64,000 nucleotides of DNA from Megaustenia siamemsis. Taxonomy: Eukaryota; Mollusca; Gastropoda; Stylommatophora; Ariophantidae. The notes under the pieces are model-generated. The model had not been told where the DNA came from and made no database searches. It saw only the letters and a list, made by a program, of their open reading frames with translations. Numbering within the stretch: the stretch's first letter is position 1; every line of letters begins with the position of its first letter. A program made the translations under genes and the position numbers. Where the stretch lies: assembly GCA_032433765.1 (NCBI GenBank), contig JAVIAB010000051.1, positions 51,176,030-51,240,029 of the forward strand, read 5' to 3'. Below, piece by piece: positions 1-11,689 of this stretch.

Positions 1-3000
1 CTTACGAGAACTGTTCAACATGCTAATTTTGAAGTCTGTATTTTCAAAACGTCACAAGTATACTTACGAGAACTGTTCAACATGCTCAGTTTGAAGTCTG
101 TATTTTCAAAACGTCACAAGTATACTTACGAGAACTGTACAACATGCTCAGTTTGAAGTCTGTATTTTCAAAACGTCACAAGTATACTTACGAGAACTGT
201 TCAACATGCTCATTTTGAAGTCTGTATTTTCAAAACGTCACAAGTATACTTACGAGAACTGTTCAACATGCTCATTTTGAAGTCTGTATTTTCAAAACGT
301 CAGAAGTATACTTACGAGAACTGTTCAACATGCTCATTTTGAAGTCTGTATTTTCAAAACGTCACAAGTATACTTACGAGAACTGTACAACATGCTCAGT
401 TTGAAGTCTGTATTTTCAAAACGTCACAAGTATACTTACGAGAACTGTTCAACATGCTCATTTTGAAGTCTGTATTTTTAAAACGTCACAAGTATACTTA
501 CGAGAACTGTTCAACATGCTCATTTTGAAGTCTGTATTTTCAAAACGTCACAAGTATACTTACGAGAACTGTTCAACATGCTCATTTTGAAGTCTGTATT
601 TTCAAAACGTCACAAGTATACTTACGAGAACTGTACAACATGCTCATTTTGAAGTCTGTATTTTCAAAACGTCACAAGTATACTTACGAGAACTGTTCAA
701 CATGCTCATTTTGAAGTCTGTATTTTCAAAACGTCACAAGTATACTTACGAGAACTGTTCAACATGCTCATTTTGAAGTCTGTATTTTCAAAACGTCACA
801 AGTATACTTACGAGAACTGTTCAACATGCTCATTTTGAAGTCTGTATTTTCAAATTGTCACAAGTATACTTACGAGAACTGTTCAACATGCTAATTTTGA
901 AGTCAGTATTTTCAAAACGTCAGAAGTAAACTTACGAGAACTGTTCAACATGCTAATTTTGAAGTCTGTATTTTCAAAACGTCACAAGTATACTTACGAG
1001 AACTGTTCAACATGCTCAGTTTGAAGTCTGTATTTTCAAAACGTCACAAGTATACTTACGAGAACTGTACAACATGCTCATTTAGAAGTCTGTATTTTCA
1101 AAACGTCACAAGTATACTTACGAGAACTGTTCAACATGCTCATTTTGAAGTCTGTATTTTCAAAACGTCACAAGTATACTTACGAGAACTGTTCAACATG
1201 ATCATTTTGAAGTCTGTATTTTCAAAACGTCACAAGTATACTTACGAGAACTGTTCAACATGCTCATTTAGAAGTCTGCATTTTCAAAACGTCACAAGTA
1301 TACTTACGAGAACTGTTCAACATGCTCATTTTGAAGTCTCTATTTTCAAAACGTCAGAAGTATACTTACGAGAACTGTTCAACATGCTCATTTAGAAGTC
1401 TGTATTTTCAAAACGTCACAAGTATACTTACGTGAACTGTTCAACATGCTCATTTTGAAGTCTGTATTTTCAAAACGTCACAAGTATACTTACGAGAACT
1501 GTTCAACATGCTCATTTTGAAGTCTGTATTTTCAAAACGTCATAAGTATACTTACGAGAACTGTTCAACAAGCTCATTTTGAAGTCTGTATTTTCAAATC
1601 GTCACAAGTATACTTACGAGAACTGTTCAACATGCTAATTTTGAAGTCAGTATTTTCAAAACGTCAGAAGTAAACTTACGAGAACTGTTCAACATGCTAA
1701 TTTTGAAGTCTGTATTTTCAAAACGTCACAAGTATACTTACGAGAACTGTTCAACATGCTCATTTTGAAGTCTGTATTTTCAAAACGTCACAAGTATACT
1801 TACGAGAACTGTACAACATGCTCAGTTTGAAGTCTGTATTTTCAAAACGTCACAAGTATACTTACGAGAACTGTTCAACATGCTCATTTTGAAGTCTGTA
1901 TTTTCAAAACGTCACAAGTATACTTACGAGAACTGTTCAACATGCTCATTTTGAAGTCTGTATTTTCAAAACGTCACAAGTATACTTACGAGAACTGTTC
2001 AACATGCTCATTTTGAAGTCTGTATTTTCAAATCGTCACAAGTATACTTACGAGAACTGTTCAACATGCTAATTTTGAAGTCAGTATTTTCAAAACGTCA
2101 GAAGTAAACTTACGAGAACTGTTCAACATGCTCATTTTGAAGTCTGTATTTTCAAATCGTCACAAGTATACTTACGAGAACTGTTCAACATGCTCAGTTT
2201 GAAGTCTGTATTTTCAAAACGTCACAAGTATACTTACGAGAACTGTACAACATGCTCAGTTTGAAGTCTGTATTTTCAAAACGTCACAAGTATACTTACG
2301 AGAACTGTTCAACATGCTCATTTTGAAGTCTGTATTTTCAAAACGTCACAAGTATACTTACGAGAACTGTTCAACATGCGCATTTTGAAGTCTCTATTTT
2401 CAAAACGTCAGAAGTATACTTACGAGAACTGTTCAACATGCTCATTTAGAAGTCTGCATTTTCAAAACGTCACAAGTATACTTACGAGAACTGTTCAACA
2501 TGCTCATTTTGAAGTCTCTATTTTCAAAACGTCAGAAGTATACTTACGAGAACTGTTCAACATGCTCATTTAGAAGTCTGTATTTTAAAAACGTCACAAG
2601 TATACTTACGTGAACTGTTCAACATGCTCATTTTGAAGTCTGTATTTTCAAAACGTCACAAGTATACTTACGAGAACTGTTCAACATGCTCATTTTGAAG
2701 TCTGTATTTTCAAAACGTCACAAGTATACTTACGAGAACTGTTCAACAAGCTCATTTTGAAGTCTGTATTTTCAAATCGTCACAAGTATACTTACGAGAA
2801 CTGTTCAACATGCTAATTTTGAAGTCAGTATTTTCAAAACGTCAGAAGTAAACTTACGAGAACTGTTCAACATGCTAATTTTGAAGTCTGTATTTTCAAA
2901 ACGTCACAAGTATACTTACGAGAACTGTTCAACATGCTCAGTTTGAAGTCTGTATTTTCAAAACGTCACAAGTATACTTACGAGAACTGTACAACATGCT

Positions 3001-3936
3001 CAGTTTGAAGTCTGTATTTTCAAAACGTCACAAGTATACTTACGAGAACTGTTCAACATGCTCATTTTGAAGTCTGTATTTTCAAAACGTCACAAGTATA
3101 CTTACGAGAACTGTTCAACATGCTCATTTTGAAGTCTGTATTTTCAAAACGTCAGAAGTATACTTACGAGAACTGTTCAACATGCTCATTTTGAAGTCTG
3201 TATTTTCAAAACGTCACAAGTATACTTACGAGAACTGTTCAACATGCTCATTTTGAAGTCTCTATTTTCAAAACGTCACAAGTGTACTTACGAAAACTGT
3301 TCAACATGCTCATTTTGAAGTCTGTATTTTCAAAACGTCACAAGTATACTTACGAGAACTGTTCAACATGCTCAGTTTGAAGTCTGTATTTTCAAAACGT
3401 CACAAGTATACTTACGAGAACTGTACAACATGCTCAGTTTGAAGTCTGTATTTTCAAAACGTCACAAGTATACTTACGAGAACTGTTCAACATGCTCATT
3501 TTGAAGTCTGTATTTTTAAAACGTCACAAGTATACTTACGAGAACTGTTCAACATGCTCATTTTGAAGTCTGTATTTTCAAAACGTCACAAGTATACTTA
3601 CGAGAACTGTTCAACATGCTCATTTTGAAGTCTGTATTTTCAAAACGTCACAAGTATACTTACGAGAACTGTACAACATGCTCATTTTGAAGTCTGTATT
3701 TTCAAAACGTCACAAGTATACTTACGAGAACTGTTCAACATGCTCATTTTGAAGTCTGTATTTTCAAAACGTCACAAGTATACTTACGAGAACTGTTCAT
3801 CATGCTCATTTTGAAGTCTGTATTTTCAAAACGTCACAAGTATACTTACGAGAACTGTTCAACATGCTCATTTTGAAGTCTGTATTTTCAAAACGTCACA
3901 AGTATACTTACGAGAACTGTTCAACATGCTCATTTT
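1..3936. repeat. Satellite, 62-bp unit, 63.5 copies
   Basis: The unit starts CTTACGAGAACTGTTCAACA and is repeated head to tail. The last full unit ends at 3906, so 63 units occupy exactly 63 x 62 bases with no net insertion or deletion. Unit 64 breaks off at 3936, where the sequence changes to CTGTGTGG. The array is already in phase at base 1, so it probably continues upstream. Units differ by point changes only: TTCAAC/TACAAC, CATTTT/CAGTTT/AATTTT/CATTTA, GTCACAAG/GTCAGAAG and TATAC/TAAAC. These variants recur at multiples of 62 and show higher-order structure. 62 is not a multiple of 3, so the open frames at 1012-1395 and 2376-2573 cycle through three phases of the repeat and are not genes. 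Confidence 0.97.
879..3234. repeat. 19-unit (1178-bp) higher-order repeat in the satellite
   Basis: Marker variants recur exactly 1178 bases (19 units) apart. CAGAAGTAAA lies at 921 and 2099, and again at 1665 and 2843. GAAGTCTGCA lies at 1271 and 2449. The CGTGAAC and CAACAAGCTC variants also fall at matching places in the two blocks. Within each block the CAGAAGTAAA marker units are 12 units apart, then 7. Boundaries are approximate, because flanking units are too similar to tell where the duplicated block begins. Confidence 0.85.
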
Positions 3937-5040
3937 CTGTGTGGAAACACTTTCTGGACATTACTTTGTTGAAGGTGATCTGGACAAGCTTGTAGAATAA
4001 GGTGGGGTAATCCACAACTGAAAGTGACAGTAAGAAAAGTAATAAACGTGTCTACTACATTATTATCCTATTTTTTGCTAGCTTTCCAAATGGATCATTA
4101 AATTTGATTGGATCATCCATCAGGTTTGAAGCTGAACATTCCTGCGCTACCATCATATTACTGATTAGAGTACTGCACCTCTAGCAGCGGCGGATATTCA
4201 GAGGCGGCAATTGAGGCCACGACTCCTCTAATATTTTATCAGAATACAGAACATAACCACATTCCAGCTCAATGAGATAAATGTCAGTATACAACCACTA
4301 CCAACCACGGTATTCCAGAATCTGCCGTGATACAGCTCAAGTAACTCGAGCCGTTAATAGCAAATATACTTACATTTATATAGAGATCAAACCTAATACA
4401 CACACTATAAACAATACAGCACCATCTACCGACCTTGCAATTTGTATATATAAAAGCTGGGTAGGCAGTGTCAGAAATCATCTACCTGGTTGCCATGACA
4501 ACAGTCTTCCAACGAATAAAATGGCTTTTTCTGCCTTTATCATTACATAGAAGCATATAAGCCTAGAAAGGAGACTAGACGTATTCAGACTAATATTAAA
4601 TAACCGTACTGCGTCTTTATATAAAAACGTGAACATAATTGCAAGAGTTGTCAAATAATAGCTAATCTATGTTTTCTTGTCATAACTTACAACGCAAATA
4701 ACTAAGATATGATGTAATTATAATTATAATAATTGATGTCAATTATTGAAGGAAGTACATATTTTACGTAGCGTAAAGTGCCGTAATCCTATTTTTAAAT
4801 CACAAATTATCAGATTAGAAGTGATGTTTTTTTTTCTTATACATGTAATTATACCACTCGTCACGTCCTAGCCTCCTCAAGTTTCAAACCCACCACCCGC
4901 CGCTTCCATCTAATGAATCTAACCAACGTCCACATGTCAGATAGACAAACAATCGATTTAGTATTTCCAGCGACAATCGTTCCATAATCTGAGAAATTAT
5001 AAGTTTCCCCTGCGGGTTTCAATCATCGAAGATAGAGAGT
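3937..5040. other. Intergenic, no recognisable gene
   Basis: AT-rich unique-looking sequence between the satellite and the split SINE. Two small overlapping open frames on opposite strands near 4281-4550 show no recognisable motif. I see no terminal repeats, tRNA-like boxes or tandem structure. Confidence 0.5.
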
Positions 5041-5090
5041 ACCCTGTCACGCCAGGTCGCGTAAAGTGAATAAGGCATACGGTGCTATTA
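5041..5090 (-). repeat. tRNA-SINE copy a, 3' part, left of the inserted transposon
   Basis: It reads ACCCTGTCACGCCAGGTCGC and onward to GGTGCTATTA. This matches the reverse complement of the SINE 3' end seen in the other copies (CCCGTCACGCCAAGTGGCGT through GGTGTTAGTG). The rest of the SINE resumes at 7204, after the Tc1/mariner-type element. The copy is old and diverged. Confidence 0.75.
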
Positions 5091-7203
5091 TAGTCCGTTT
5101 CATAACTCGTGCCCAACTTTTAAAATCGATATCTTTTTAAACGCTTTTTGTAAGTTCTTCAAAATTTGCATGTAAAGTTATAATGATTAGAACCCAACAG
5201 GGAATTAATTTCATTAAAAAAAAACATTTGGTTATTATTGTTGCTTATTTGATTTATATAAATTTATAACGACCCATTGATGTAGTCAAAACTTAATGTT
5301 TACAGTATTTAAGTTAAAAATAGCGAGTAAAAATCCATACACGGTCAAATTGACGTGTTTGCACGCTTTCAACGTGGGTTTTCTGACACAATTAGACACT
5401 TCTAAAAAACACGAGACATTTTGTGTTCCATTTCCGTTCATTCAGCGGCGCAGACGTGGAACTATACCATTTATCATGAGTCTTAAAATGAAATTCTGCA
5501 GTTTACAAAACATCGCAATAAAAATGTATGACTATTTTTGCAAAGAGGCTAAACGAGGAAGATTATTTCATTATTTAGAAAACCATGAGAATAAGACAAG
5601 ACACATTTTGGATTTATCTAAACGGTCATTTAATCGCTGGATTCAAGCACGTGACCGTCAATGTTCTAAATATACAAAATCACAAGGAAGAGCAAAAATG
5701 TTGAATAATTTCGACAGTGAACTTATTAGAAGTGAAATTCGCAAAATGTTGGATATGAATGAAACTGTTACAATAAGAAAATGAAAAGTATCGCTGAAAA
5801 AGAACAACAATATTGAAATATCAAAGTCTACATTATGGAGGAATGTGAGAGCTGCAGGCTTTACATTCAGAAAGTATTCTAATGGACGAAACATCATCTG
5901 TGAGAAGCCACATATAGTAGTCATGAGAAGCAAGTATTTACGTGAAGTAAAAGAGGTGCACAAGCAAGGTTATGATATTGTGTACTTGGATGAAACATGG
6001 ATCAATGCTCACCACACTAACCAAAGGGACTGGCAGTCATCAGATGGAAAGATTAAGAGATTAATACCTAGCAGCAAAGGACAGCGCTTTATAATTGCTC
6101 ATGCAGGTAGTCGACAACATGGACTAATACAGAATGCAGAGCTCATTTTTTTTTCAAAATCCATAGACAATCGGGATTATCACTCTGAGATGAATTGCCA
6201 CATATTTAGACATTGGATTGAAAATTATGTTCTCCCATCACTAGATCGACCATCTTGCCTAATAATGGACAATGCAGCGTACCACAACATTGTTGCACTT
6301 GAAGATAAAGTCCCGACGTCATCCAGTACAAAAGATGCTATTAAGATATGGCTCACAAAGGAGCACATACAATTTAATAACATGTACTTAAAACCTGAAT
6401 TACTATCTCTAGTAAAGCAAAAACAGAGGACAAAGATTTTTCAAATAGATAAGATTATCCAAGAGCACGGTCATATAAGTTTGAGGCTGCCACCTTACAA
6501 TGCTCATTTAAATCCAATAGAACTAATCTGGGCAAAATTAAAAGGACAAGTGGCAGATGAAAATACAACATTCAAAATATGCGATGTAAAGACTCTTGCT
6601 AATCTCGCTTTATTAAATATAGACAAAGATTATTGGGCTAAATATGAAGACCACGTCTTAAAACAGGAAGAGGAATATTGGAAAAATGATGGTTTGTGGA
6701 ATGTTCAACCCCAAACAGTTATTAATCTTTTAGACTCGTCTGATTCAGAATGAAAGTATATAGCCCCCACAATGTTGGTCCCTATATTACCTTAAATTAG
6801 TTCAACAAACGGTCCTTTTCAGGACCACACAACTATGAAAATTGGACATACAGGTATACCTTGATATTATCGTCCGTCCTCGAACTGAGCAGACAATAGT
6901 TCTCCTGGTGTTTTGTCGTATCCAGTTATTTCCCCATTACGGCCACGCCTTTACCTAGTGAAAATTAGTCATAGACCAGCAACTACGGTAATTTCTATTC
7001 TTTAGGGGTTCACAATTTACAATTTTGACAAACATCAAAGAAATTCGCCGCTTTAAGAAAACTGCAGCTGCAAGATATTTGTTAAATATACATTTAAAGG
7101 GTCTTTTGCATTCTAATAACATTTGGAAAATTTCAACAGTTTTTAACAAATGTTTAATGAGTAATAGCGTTTTGAAGTTGGGCACATGATTTGAAACGTT
7201 TTA
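5091..7203 (+). mobile_element. IS630-Tc1-mariner superfamily transposon, about 2.1 kb, in a SINE
   Basis: The ends are imperfect inverted repeats. The left end TAGTCCGTTTCATAACTCGT and the reverse complement of the right end TAAAACGTTTCAAATCATGT share most positions, and both continue into GCCCAAC (20 of the first 27 bases match). The element is flanked by TA on both sides (5089-5090 and 7204-7205), the target duplication typical of this superfamily. Removing the element and one TA restores a continuous SINE. The single transposase-like reading frame inside carries one premature stop. The 5' and 3' non-coding parts are about 200 and 450 bases. Confidence 0.88.
5296..6753 (+). pseudogene. Tc1/mariner-superfamily DDE transposase with one in-frame stop
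   Basis: Two open stretches lie in the same frame, split only by a TGA at 5782-5784. The N-terminal part up to that stop is lysine-rich and resembles the helix-turn-helix DNA-binding half. An alternative start is the ATG at 5476. The catalytic half shows YLDETW (first Asp), LIMDNAAYHN (second Asp) and LNPIELIWAKLKG (Glu). Exactly 83 residues separate the second Asp (codon 6268-6270) from the Glu (codon 6520-6522), far more than the 34-41 of Tc1, mariner and relatives. As I recall, a DD82E group named Sailor has nearly this spacing, so that is the best placement, but unchecked. The frame ends in an acidic Ser/Asp tail. With the stop the protein would be about 162 residues and inactive. The remaining frame is clean, so the loss looks recent. 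Confidence 0.85.
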
Positions 7204-7350
7204 TAGTGTCCTTATCTTTCATTACCATCGGCAATATTTGCGTTTTTGGGGTAATGTGAGCAGTACTCCGCCAGTGCCGTATTTTTTTTCCAATAAAAAA
7301 TATGCCTTGTATCCTTGTCTGGACTGAGTGAACTCAGAAACTAACAGATC
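7204..7350 (-). repeat. tRNA-SINE copy a, 5' part, right of the inserted transposon
   Basis: TAGTGTCC continues the SINE broken at 5090. Then TTTTTGGGGTAATGTGAGCA, CGCCAGTGCCG and a T-rich run align with the SINE middle (TTTTTGGGGTAATGTGGTCG, GCCCGTGCCG). GACTGAGTGAACTCAGAA matches the more diverged GGCTGGGTGAACCCGGAA. The tRNA-like head beyond about 7350 is not recognisable. Confidence 0.7.
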
Positions 7351-8309
7351 GTGGAATAAACCAACATTGTGACCCTCAGTTGACCTTTTGTCAACAATTG
7401 TTCTATCGTGTCTTTTCTGTCAGTGATGCAGAGATTAATCTGTTTTACTTCCAATAATGAAAAAATATATTTTGCAAGCCGTGACAAAGTTTCTTTGATA
7501 AAGTATGTGCACTCGTTGTTTGTATGTGTGTGTGTGCTTTCAAACTAATCAATAACTGACTGAATCTTCATGAATTATAAAGAAAAGAAAAGAACATGTA
7601 GTCTAATCGACTGAGGTTAAAGAAAAAAAGTATATGTGGTATTGTAGTTGAATAGAAATAAGATTTTCATAGAAACAGCAGTACTGATAATCTGTTATGC
7701 TCTGTAAATCTATTGACACTTTCATGTGCACGCACTTGCAGATTAATATTTTGGAATTAAATTTATCTTTCCGATAGCAATATTCGGTTGCAAGTCGCTG
7801 ATAATCTCGCAAGCAAACAGCAATAAAGAAAAAAAAGATTCATTTGAAACAAAATATTACAGAAAAGTCCTTAAGATACCTGGAAAAGAGCAATGAAGGA
7901 ATATTAAAAGATTTAAACATTAAAAAGAACTGGCTTATAAACAGTATTCTACATGGAAATAGAGGAAATTAACCCTTAGTAGACAATCTGTCTCCAGTGA
8001 TAGGGTGAAATGTCGAATTTTAACAATCTGACCCTCTCAGTGGCCGCCACGAGTCAACTAAGTTTGTTCCCTTAAACGCTTAGTTTTAAGTAAATAGATC
8101 CTTTTAAGTTCACTGAACATTTTTAAAGAAAATATCTGTGATTTTAGACGTGTAATATCGTTGTTTTTATTAAAATATTATTTGTATCAACAGCAAATTA
8201 TCTAATTATCAAATACTATGGTCCCGTCAAAATACACAAAGGGCTGGAAAGAACAATGACAGAAAGTATGGTTCCTGGGCGACGCATCAGGGCAGACCAA
8301 GGAAAAGGT
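7351..8309. other. Intergenic, nothing recognised
   Basis: AT-rich sequence with a short TGTGTGTG run near 7520. No coding, terminal-repeat or tRNA-like signal that I can support. Confidence 0.4.
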
Positions 8310-8615
8310 GGTTTCTGATTGTGAAGACCATCGCACTATTAGTCTCATGGTGAAAATATTACTAAGAATCGTCATGAGACGTGTAAGGAACAAAATAAAA
8401 CTAGAAATAAGTGATGAACAATGTGGATTTGTGGAGTGAAAGGGCATCAAAAATGCAATATACATCTTAAGAACATTTATAGAAAGAGCTATAGATGTAA
8501 CGAAAGATCTATATATGTGCTCTATAGACTACACAAAGGCATTTGACAAAGTAAAGCTTGTGGAAGTAATCAATATGCTGGAAATTAAACATTGATGGCA
8601 AGGATCTGCGAATCA

Positions 8616-8649
<34 letters not shown>

Positions 8650-8902
8650 ATATATTGGCAACAAACAGCAGCTATAATTAGCAACCAAACAGCACAATTC
8701 CAAAATATAAAACAAAGAGTTAGACAAATCTATGTTCCGTCACCGGATTTGTTTTCCCTTTACAGCGAACATATTAAATGGTAGATATAAAAAGTATTGA
8801 AGTCAATGGTCACAACATAAACAAGCTGCGATATGCGGATAACACAGTCTTAATAGCAGAGACAGAGAATGAACTACAAGAAATGATAGACATAATAGTA
8901 AA
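8310..8902 (+). mobile_element. RTE-A LINE fragment, reverse-transcriptase region, broken
   Basis: Translation in shifting frames gives ISDEQCGFVE, YTKAFDKVK and RYADNTVLIAETENELQEMI. These are the fingers, first-Asp and YADD-box regions of a BovB-like RTE reverse transcriptase, and match the RTE-A copy at 22.5-24.85 kb. The YADD box reads YADN, so the second catalytic Asp is lost. Several stops and frameshifts are present. A run of 32 A at 8617-8648 has expanded within the coding region. The copy stops at about 8902, before the C-terminal domain, against an oppositely oriented RTE-E fragment. Confidence 0.85.
8617..8648 (+). repeat. A32 homopolymer inside RTE-A
   Basis: An uninterrupted run of 32 A replaces a short A-run that the RTE-A copy near 23.5 kb has at the equivalent codon region. 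It is a local expansion, not a poly(A) tail, because LINE coding homology continues on both sides. Confidence 0.8.
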
Positions 8903-9436
8903 GGGTTTACATTTTTCATAAAGGTAGTTGTAGCTCTGAACTGTTTCTAAGTCTATTCCTTGAACTTTGATATCCGCTTGTAGGTTTTAAATATTATCTT
9001 TGATTATGGTCATAGTTTTAGTCTTTTTGATATTTATGTATAATCCTTATTTGTTGCTTGTCATGTTTATTTCATTAAGCAATTGTTGTAGATCTTCAGG
9101 ATTTTCTGCTGGTAATACAGTGTCATCAGCATATCTTAGGTTATTGATCATCTTTCCATTAATATTTAGGCCCGGCATCTCTATGATGTTTTTAAAGATT
9201 TGCTCAGTGTATAGATTGAACACGCTTGGTGATAGGATGCATCCCTGTCTTACTCCTCTTTTTATATCAATGGGTGTAGAGTTCACTTTGTTATATTTTA
9301 TTATTGCTGTTTGCTCCCAGTATAGATTACATATTAGACGTATGTCCATGTCATCTAGGTGTATACCTTTTAGGCAGTCTATAAATTGTTTATGGTGTAT
9401 TCTATCAACTTCTTTGGAAATATTTAAATGCTGGAG
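8903..9436 (-). mobile_element. RTE-E LINE fragment, reverse-transcriptase core
   Basis: On the minus strand the frame gives FIDCLKGIHLDD, GVRQGCILSPSVFNLYTEQI, NLRYADDTVLPAE and then IDLETVQSYNYLYEKCK. These are the conserved RT palm motifs, with an intact YADD. It is truncated at both ends and shows no tail at 8903. The C-terminal domain of the same family lies upstream on this strand (9712-10290), which is the wrong order for one collinear element. The two are therefore separate or rearranged copies. Confidence 0.85.
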
Positions 9437-9711
9437 CTAAAGTAAAATAAAAATGATATTAATTTCGTATTACACTAACACACATTAATTAAAGTAAGTG
9501 TTAATTTGTTAAACTTTGTCAAAATATTACTAAAATAAATTACAAAATTGAAACAATTGTGTGGGTGCATGGCTCTCAATAATTTTATTTGAAGCAATTA
9601 ATTACGAGACATGAATAAAACATGGTGAAAAGGTATGGTGTAATGCAATAAATGATATATGCTTGCGTCAAGCGGTAAGATTTTTAAAATATATGGTAAT
9701 ATTACGATATG
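9437..9711. other. AT-rich spacer between RTE-E fragments
   Basis: No coding or repeat structure seen beyond AT-rich sequence. Confidence 0.4.
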
Positions 9712-10290
9712 GTAAATAATCATTCATTATCATCATCGGGTGCCGTCTCCGCAACGAAGGTTGGCTACCATGGATCGCCATTCCACTCTGTTCCTTGCTT
9801 TGATGGTGGAGGTTGTCATAGATTGATTTGTCCATATTTTGATGCGTCCATGTTAGTCTTGGTTTGCCTCTGCCTCTTTTACCCTGTATTTTCCTTTCCA
9901 ATATTAATTTTAGTAGGATGTGTCTTTTAACATGCCCCAACAATTTCATTTGTCTTGTTCTAATTGTGGTTAATAGTTCTCTTTTTATTTTTAGTTGTTT
10001 TAAAACTTCATCGTTTGTTTTCTTTTCTTTCCATCCAATTCTACCTATTCTTCTATAAATCCACATTTCAAAGGTTTCAATTTTCTGTTCTGTTTTCTGG
10101 TCTAATGTCCATGTTTCTGCACCATACAGGAATATTGAGATGATGTAACATTTTGCTATTCTTAGTTTCAGCCCTGCTATTATTTGTTTTGTTTTTAGTA
10201 TATTTTTCATGGCATTAAAATTACTTTTTGCCATACCTATTCTTTTGTTTATTTCAATTTTACATTTTCCATCATTGGTTATATAGTATG
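9712..10290 (-). mobile_element. RTE-E LINE 3' end, C-terminal domain of ORF2
   Basis: The minus-strand frame 10234-9668 is open for 188 codons. It reads KSNFNAMKNIL, FLYGAETWTLDQKTEQKIE, WIYRRIGRIGWKEKKTNDEV, LLGHVKRH and GKRGRGKPRLTW, which is the post-RT domain of BovB-like RTE proteins. The 3' end falls near 9720, where the plus strand reads ATTATCATCATC, an (ATG)n-type tail. The element is 5'-truncated near 10290. It is a dead retrotransposed tail with an intact partial frame. Confidence 0.88.
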
Positions 10291-11685
10291 TCCACGATAG
10301 TTGTAGCTGAAAAAGTTGTAGCTGAAAATAATCATTAGTGAAATAAAATTACAATTTTAAACATCTCAACGTACGATATAAATAACATCAATTTAAAATA
10401 GGAACATAGAAAAATAGGAACATAGAAAAATATGAAAAAAAAATATAATGTTGAAATCGTAATATTACATTGTGGTAATACAATTTGCGCTCGTGCACTG
10501 CTGGGGGCGAAATTTGGAATACAGAATTGTAGCGCTGTTCCCTATCAGGCATGTTCGTAAGAGGTGATTAATGTGGGTTGGGCATGGCTATCCTGTACTG
10601 TAGAAATATAAGCCGTTATTATTAACGTTTATACAATATAATACTGTATGTATTATAGATAGAGAGATAATGACATGTTATTTTTTTGTACTCATCTGTG
10701 TGTTGTTGTCCTTAGCAGTTTTGCTACAAGTGATTTCATTCTATCTCATTTGTCTTTCTTGTATTTATGATGATGCCAGAGAAGTTATATCTTGCTTGTA
10801 AACGAGACTTATACAATCGACCTTAGCTGTTGATTTGAATGTTATACTTGATATCTCTTATATATTTTAACTTTTATGGCTCAGTATAATGTCCCTTGTA
10901 CTTTAAATCTCTTACTACAGAATGGCCGTCTCGTTTTTTCTTTAACACATTCTTGATAAGCGACAAATGCATGGGGTGTTCCATAACATGAAAACATATT
11001 TATTGATGTATTATTTTTACAGCCTTGAACAAGTTTCATAGATTAATAATGTAAATCTAATTAAATATTATAGATCACACAATTTTTTATGAACTTGCTA
11101 AAAATTCAGCTTGAAAAGAAATGTAAACAAAATACTGGTTATCGTAACAAATGTGTAATAAATAAATAAATACCTGACTGTCCATATATAGTAATAGTAT
11201 CAATTACTTGCGATGAGGAAATTGCCACCCAGAGTTTACCAGCAAGCCCGTCAGTTATCGTATTATATGACCTCCAGATGTTGTGACTCACTAGAAAACA
11301 CTGGAGGTATTTGAACCTCTGCGAAGATCGATCGTTATCTCCCAGTTGTTGGTACAATCATTAGTAATGGTGACGTTTACGACGGTTGAGCCACATTTCT
11401 GGTCACTGGATTCGCTTCTAGACTTTAATACACATTCATTTTCTTGATAAATATTGATTGGCATCGAGTGAAATACATAATTATTCACAACAAAAATGCA
11501 TCATCTTATAAGTCGTAAGGGGAATATGTTGTTGGTGACTATTTTTCGAAGATCAGCGGCACATTTTAAGAGTAATGTCAGTTTCACTGTGCTTGAAAAA
11601 AAAAATTTAACAACTTGGATTTCTTCTCCTTGTCCTTTCAATCTGAAGATGATACACATCGTAGAACTGTTAGGTTATCTATGTC
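10291..11685. other. Intergenic, nothing recognised
   Basis: AT-rich unique-looking sequence. Short duplications are visible (AGTTGTAGCTGAAAA twice near 10300, AATAGGAACATAGAAA twice near 10400). Open frames near 11139-11488 have no motif. Confidence 0.4.
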
Positions 11686-11689
11686 CGAG

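Noticed and set aside
1012..1395. 127-codon frame in the 62-bp satellite
   Set aside because: It reads through three phases of a non-coding tandem unit. No start context or constraint, and the period is not a multiple of 3.
1..3936. CRISPR array
   Set aside because: Units are identical head to tail with no unique spacers, and the genome is eukaryotic.
5782..5784. Selenocysteine or readthrough at the transposase TGA
   Set aside because: Transposons of this group are not known to recode, and a single nonsense mutation in an old copy is the simpler explanation.
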